This document shows, in pieces, positions 59,132-64,000 of a DNA stretch of 64,000 nt (within the stretch, counting starts at the first letter, position 1; each line of letters begins with the position of its first letter). Source of the stretch: Piper betle. Taxonomy: Eukaryota; Streptophyta; Magnoliopsida; Piperales; Piperaceae. Both the position numbers and the translations under genes were made by a program. Under the pieces are notes generated by a model that searched no databases, was not told the origin of the DNA, and saw nothing but the letters and a program-made list of their open reading frames with translations. The stretch spans positions 1 through 64,000 of the forward strand of contig JAURVB010005931.1 in assembly GCA_033002965.1 (NCBI GenBank). The letters run 5' to 3'.

Positions 59132-60661
59132 TGTAAAACCCGTGACTCAAGTCAAAGTTTTACGGGAGCGAACCTGTCGGTTCGAGTTGAGTCAGCTTCA
59201 TGGACCGCGAGCTGAGTTGAGGCCATTTGTGAGTTATGAGCGATGAGGGTCATGTATGCTCAAGTATACGATGATAACGTCAAAAGATGATGAAAAATGG
59301 GTTATCAAGTATATGGAGGTATGCAATATTGATTGTTTTTTTATTTGATCGTAGAATATTTTTAGGGCCGAATGACAAATTAGGACGCGATATAGGTGAG
59401 TTTGGGCAGGTTATTAGTTATAAAACATATCATTTGGATGTTGCTATGTTTGTTTGATTTTACGGGATTTTTCCCATATTTTTCTAGATTTTTTAGAATT
59501 TATTGCGAACTAGTTATTATTTTGACTCGAGTAGGAATCGAGTCAATACTTATTTACGAGTTGGCCATTGAGGGTATTCTTCTTCCTCCCGACACTTCCT
59601 CACCCAAACCCTATCACTGCCACCTTGTGTCGTCGCCACCGCCGCCGCTGTCGATGCCGCATTGCCGCCGATCAACGCCGCCCCCACCCCGCCGTGCAAT
59701 CGCCGTGCCGCGACTCCCTCCCTCGTTGATTTGCCGTAGTCCAGGCCGCACCACCACCGTTGTGACCCTGACGACCACCCCCTCACCATCGCCGACGTTT
59801 CCCCCATCATCCCAACCGCCGTCGAGGCCGGCCGCAGCCCCGATCGGAGCACGCCGCCGCAGCCACCCATTTTCGACGCAGCCGCCAACAGCCATCACCG
59901 CCTCGGCTGCTTTGTTTGACACCACCATCGGACCAAGCTCGTCGAGCTGGTGCCGATAGACCCCCTGATTGCTCCGTCCCGAATCATTGCCGGAAAACTA
60001 CGAGAATCCGTCGGAAAACAGCCGACACTCACCGGAAAACCGCCGGAAAATTGGATTCGTGGGAAATTCGTCAGATCATCCGCCGAACGCACCCGGTCCA
60101 ATCTGATCAGACTTCGGACGCCACTAGGTGCCGAATTCGAGTTTCGAGCCACAAAACGGAAACCCTAGATGTCGCCTATTTTCGACGACGAGAAGTATAA
60201 TTTATTTTAACTTAATTATTTGAAAGTATTGATTATTAGAATTGCATGCTAGGATTGGTGAATAGTGTGTTATAATAATATATATAAATGTAGATTTGAT
60301 TAAGGATAAAATATGATATTTGTTTGATTGAGTGGTGTTAAAAATGGTGGCTAAGAAACTAATTAGGGTAACTAGGTAATGATCATGATCTAATGCAAAC
60401 TAGCCTAAGTAGAATTGCTAGAATTGATATAGGTTGATGTGTGTTGATTGATGCGTGATTGTGTTGATTGTGTGTGTATGTTATAGGATGTGTGATTCAT
60501 CATGCGGGCATTAGCTTTTAGATTGATTGGTATAGGAGCTCGCCGCCTAGGTGCGTGGACCCGTTTAGAGCTTCTACCAGGTCCGTTCAGGACTTATTCT
60601 CTATTTTTACGCTACTCTATTGTGTATTTGATTTATCATGTGCAGGATGAGTTAAGTGGCG
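59132..60661 (+). repeat. 3' LTR of a Tekay-like gypsy element, 3' truncated (copy E)
   Basis: It starts TGTAAAACCCGTGACTC right after the polypurine tract and runs parallel to copies A, B and F. A GC-rich, CCGCC-repeated segment at about 59620-60170 yields proline/arginine-rich open frames that are not genes. The similarity stops at GGATGAGTTAAGTGGC (60661), about 380 positions into the part seen in copy A, so the last ~1.4 kb are missing. Its position after a pol tail identifies the whole LTR family as chromovirus (Tekay-like). Confidence 0.85.
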
Positions 60662-61650
60662 TAGATTGATGACGAATCTACGGTCCTATAACATACACTT
60701 TTGCTCTAACTCATCATTAGCTATGCAGAACTCTTTGCTATCTTTTTAAATACATGTTTTTTAAAAATACATCTTTGCTACTTAATGAAACGTAGTCTTA
60801 AAAAGGCCCTGTTAATCAACAGCATTGCTCACTTTGTATTATACAAATATTCATAATAAATAAATTAGAAAAATATTTTGGACATTAGGTAGCACCACCA
60901 CTTGGCTTTGAAAGAAAATATATCCACACTTGGAACATATCATTATTATTTAAAGCAAAAAATGCATTGTATCTAGCCATATTCCTTCTCTATGTAAGAT
61001 AAAATATACTTCAGCATGTCTTTTAAAAATTTCTTACATTTCACACTCTTGTTTTTAGACTACTACTGTACTAATTTGTCCACATTCAAACTTAACATAT
61101 CGTACTAAAAATTAATATTTTTAGTAATTTTTCAGACAAAGTACTGGATTTAAATATATAAATGAAATTAAAAAACATATGTACTGTTCCAATGTTTAAC
61201 AAAGATTAATGCTATGTGCACCACACTTTTCCACCAATGATATCCACCACTTTTAGATGGTGGCTATTGGCAATGTCCTCTTCACCTTACAAATCCATGT
61301 CTAATGGTGAAAAAACATGGACTCCACTCTTGTCGATATAACATGAATTGATGTGCGATGGAAAAATTATATGGAGTCTCACCACTCTTGTCGCCACCTT
61401 CTCCTCGTCACCGTTTCCTTCAGGTGTCTCCACCACCATCACCTTCCTTAATAAGCTACAACCAACTCCTGTGATAGAGATCACCCAGCCAACTTCTGTC
61501 CCACCCAAACCAAGGATGTGGGCTCTTTGACAGTTGCGGCTGTTAACGTGGACATTTGGGACTTAACCATGGCCATGGAAGGAGATGGAGATGTACTTGG
61601 ATGTGCTCTAGCTCAATAGTAGGTTTGTTGATGTCATTCAATGCTAGAAG
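60662..61650. other. Intergenic, no gene seen
   Basis: It begins with a small hairpin (GTAGATT, GATGAC, GAATCTAC). A 60-codon frame at 61348-61530 shows no family resemblance. A CCACCACTTTTAGATGGTGG hairpin-like block lies near 61243. Confidence 0.4.
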
Positions 61651-62108
61651 TGTAGGGCTAGTTTTACATCGGTCATAAATGAGATGGTGACTTGTATATT
61701 TAAGTTAATGGAAAACCTTATTCTCCAAAATAGTTTTTGGACTAAAAGTGTTCCACAACACCTGCTTTAATTCCCTTCTGTGTGCCCAAAGAATCCAATA
61801 GTGGTATCAGAGCTAGATATAATTTGGTATTTTTACTTACGTCAATTGTGGAAGTCTCTTTCATGGTTCCCCCATATGGTTTAAGTGAAGATTGCCACAC
61901 AATGATTATAATGCTTCGGGTAGTCTTTCACATGATATCTGAAGGGGAGATTGTCGCATTAGTTCCACATGGGTCATGGATATGGTTTGTGACTTGCATA
62001 TATGCTGATGGGAAATTTTTATTCCTTGAGTTAGCTTTTTGATTAAGAGAAACCATGACATATGTTTTAAGTCCCATATAAGGGCACAAATGGTACAAAA
62101 GAAAGGCA
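61651..62108 (+). mobile_element. Two-LTR TRIM element, diverged
   Basis: LTR1 at about 61651-61797 (TGTAGGGCTAG, TTTTACATCGGTC, CTTGTATAT), primer site TGGTATCAGAGC at 61802-61813, a ~130-bp interior, polypurine tract GAAGGGGAGA at 61941-61950 and LTR2 at about 61952-62108. The order is complete and matches the family at 37.3 kb, but the two LTRs are diverged, so this is an old insertion. The LTR2 end and target duplication are uncertain. Confidence 0.7.
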
Positions 62109-62125
62109 TTCTAACAAGGGGAATC

Positions 62126-64000
62126 TGTAAAACCCACCCGTGAATTGAGTTAGCATTTTACATTAGCTATCCAGTTGGTTCAATTGTCGGTTCGTGTGAA
62201 GGCAATTTCATAACACTATGTGTTGAACTGAAGCTGACCATGTGTTATGAGCTATAAGGGTCAAGTGTACTCAATTGTATGATGATAACGTCAGAAAAAT
62301 GATAATAAATGAGTTATTAGAGTATATGATAATATACGAGTTATTTTTCTTTATTTGATTATAAAATTATTTTTAGGCCGAATAACGTATAAAACACGTT
62401 AAATAGTAGTTTGGGTGGGTTATAAGTTATGGAACATGTCATTTTAATGGTAATGAGTGTATTATATATTTTATGGTTTTTAACATGTCATTTTGATGTT
62501 ATTGAGTGTATTACATATTTTATGGTTTTTTCCATATCCTTATTGGATTCTTTTTAAAATTTATTACGAATTAGTTATTATTTTTGACTTGAGTTAGAGT
62601 CAAATAAACTTTTATTTAAAAAATTGCCACCCAAAACCCCCTCCCAAAGTTTTCCCTCTCCCCGATCACCACCTTAACCACCGACACCACCTCTGTCTTC
62701 TGCACCTCCGCTGACGCAACCTTCAACCATGGTACCGCCGTTGATCGACGCTACCAACCTCTGTCATAGCTTCACCGGGCAGTCCCCCACCTTCCAGGCT
62801 GAGTCCCGGCCTACACATTGCAAGGGAGCCACATGCACATGCCATGCTCCTGATGTTGGCTCCGCCGCTGGTTGTGCTACTTCACCATCACCTTGCCGCC
62901 GTCACCGTTCTATCAACCCAGACACCTTTCCACCTCCCTGTGCGCCACCAACAAGACCAGCCGAGGGTGCCGCCGGTGACCATCTCCACCGCCGCCACCC
63001 TCGCCCCCACTGTGGTCATGTCTAGCTCGCAAAGAAGGTGCTGACCCACAGCCCCAACTACACCACCGGAAAATCACAAAAAAACTAGATTTGCTGGAAC
63101 CAGCGAAAAATTGCCAGATTTTCATCAAATTTCTCCAACCGAACCTAATCGAACTACGAACGGTGTCGGGTGCCAAATTCAAGTCCCAAAACGCACAACA
63201 AACCCTAATTGTTGCCGATGGTTGACTATATAAGGTGTAATTACCTTCGACCTAATTATTTAAAATTGATAATTATTACCATAACATGTTAGGATTTGAT
63301 TGATTGACATGGTAAAATATTTTGATTGTGAATAAAATTAATTTGTATGATTTGAATGGTATTGAATAAATGTTAATGAACTAATGAATTAAATTAAGTA
63401 TGAATTGTTAATTAATTGCAATGTAATTAAAGATATCATAATGTGACTTGATATGAATAGGGCTAATGAGTGTCTTATCTGGATGTGTAAATGCATCATT
63501 CAAATAGTGGGTGTTAGATTTTAGATTTGATGTGTAGGTACAAAAGTATAAGTCCATTGCCTAGGCGCGTGGACATGATTGGAGTTTTTACTAGGTTTGT
63601 TTAAGACTCATTCTTAGAGTCATACTATCATTCTATTGTGATTTGATTTGACAGGTACGTGAACGTATCGAGTGGTGGATTTATTGTTTTACACTTCACA
63701 AGCGATTTAGTTGTACAAATTTTTGGATTAACAATCCTTGAGGATGAGATCCCTTAAGTTTGTTTTAAAAAACTCAGATCCTGATCATGATGCTCTCAGG
63801 CCTACTATATTACAATCCCTACCCAGGCCTATGTATATATAGTTTTCTCGATTTTCTAATGAGATGTGAGACAATGGGAAAGTCAACTTGGACGTATCGT
63901 GAGTAGTGCACATGCCAGTCAAAGCGGGTTCTGGATTGGTGAGCAGATCATTCCTTTCCTAAGAGATCCTGAAAACTCTATATTTTGAGTTCCTCAAACC
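62126..64000 (+). repeat. Ty3/gypsy LTR cut by window end (copy F)
   Basis: It starts TGTAAAACCCACCCGTGAAT after a purine-rich AACAAGGGGAATC that may be its polypurine tract, only 17 bp from the TRIM element. It follows copy E throughout: the CC-rich segment at about 62630-63190, the GCCTAGGCGCGTGGACATG block near 63560, and the TGAGATCCCTTAAG block near 63746. No pol sequence precedes it. The CC-rich part gives spurious proline/histidine-rich frames. Confidence 0.8.

Noticed and set aside
59396..60200. Several overlapping proline/serine/arginine-rich open frames on both strands
   Set aside because: They lie in the GC-rich segment of an LTR, where CCG-type repeats suppress stop codons. The equivalent segments of the LTRs at 20.3 and 62.7 kb give different, unrelated frames.
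62729..63182. Proline/histidine-rich frames
   Set aside because: Same GC-rich LTR segment as at 59.6-60.2 kb; no family resemblance and no conservation between LTR copies.
1..64000. CRISPR arrays, bacterial operons, rRNA genes, organellar insertions
   Set aside because: No regularly spaced short repeats with unique spacers, no conserved rRNA blocks and no organellar genes were seen.

Overview
This window looks like nuclear DNA of a flowering plant. It is AT-rich, and the few credible genes have GT-AG introns, TATA boxes and plant-specific families: a plastid-targeted glutamyl-tRNA-reductase-like protein, a methylesterase-type alpha/beta hydrolase, a B3-like protein and an NB-ARC-LRR resistance gene relic. 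Most of the rest is retrotransposon debris. Nothing looks bacterial or organellar. I saw no CRISPR array, rRNA or convincing tRNA gene. The NB-ARC type and gene structures fit an angiosperm, but I cannot name the species.

Layout. 1-4.87 kb: the end of a ~2.8-kb-class Ty3/gypsy LTR inserted in an older, minus-strand, gag-only Tat-type element, whose gag, tRNA-Arg-type primer site and 5' LTR are visible. 5.4-7.6 kb: a three-exon glutamyl-tRNA reductase-like gene with an intact frame but without the catalytic motifs. 7.6-13.6 kb: decayed gene fragments (proteasome beta-5, a plant glycosyltransferase), the second lying between ~210-bp inverted repeats. 13.6-24.4 kb: nested LTRs, a four-unit TRIM-like array, and a complete 2,777-bp solo LTR with a 5-bp target duplication. 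That solo LTR sits at the same host position as the LTR at 1-1,770, in inverted orientation. 25.2-27.4 kb: a four-exon minus-strand methylesterase-like gene with a signal peptide. 28.8-29.3 kb: a hAT-type MITE with an 8-bp duplication. 32.3-35.0 kb: two related B3-like genes, one frameshifted. 37.3-39.3 kb: a TRIM element with three LTRs and a perfect target duplication, split by a 1.2-kb solo LTR. 40.8-44.2 kb: a long LTR related to the one at 21.2-24.4 kb. 48.8-50.1 kb: a single-exon protein with three ubiquitin-like repeats, preceded by a duplicated copy of its own 5' region. 53.3-56.0 kb: a CC-NB-ARC-LRR pseudogene. 57.4-64.0 kb: TRIM arrays, a chromodomain-bearing Ty3/gypsy pol tail with its 3' LTR, another TRIM, and a further LTR cut by the window end.

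The genes do not form one pathway. Four have intact frames: the glutamyl-tRNA-reductase-like gene, the methylesterase, the B3-like gene at 34.5 kb and the triple ubiquitin-like gene. The most unusual protein is the reductase-like one: a plastid-targeted probable pseudo-enzyme that keeps the introns and fold landmarks of HEMA but has lost the catalytic cysteine, the glycine-rich dinucleotide motif and most of the dimerisation domain. The rest records repeated nested insertion, LTR recombination and gene-fragment capture. All identifications come from reading the sequence; no database search was run.
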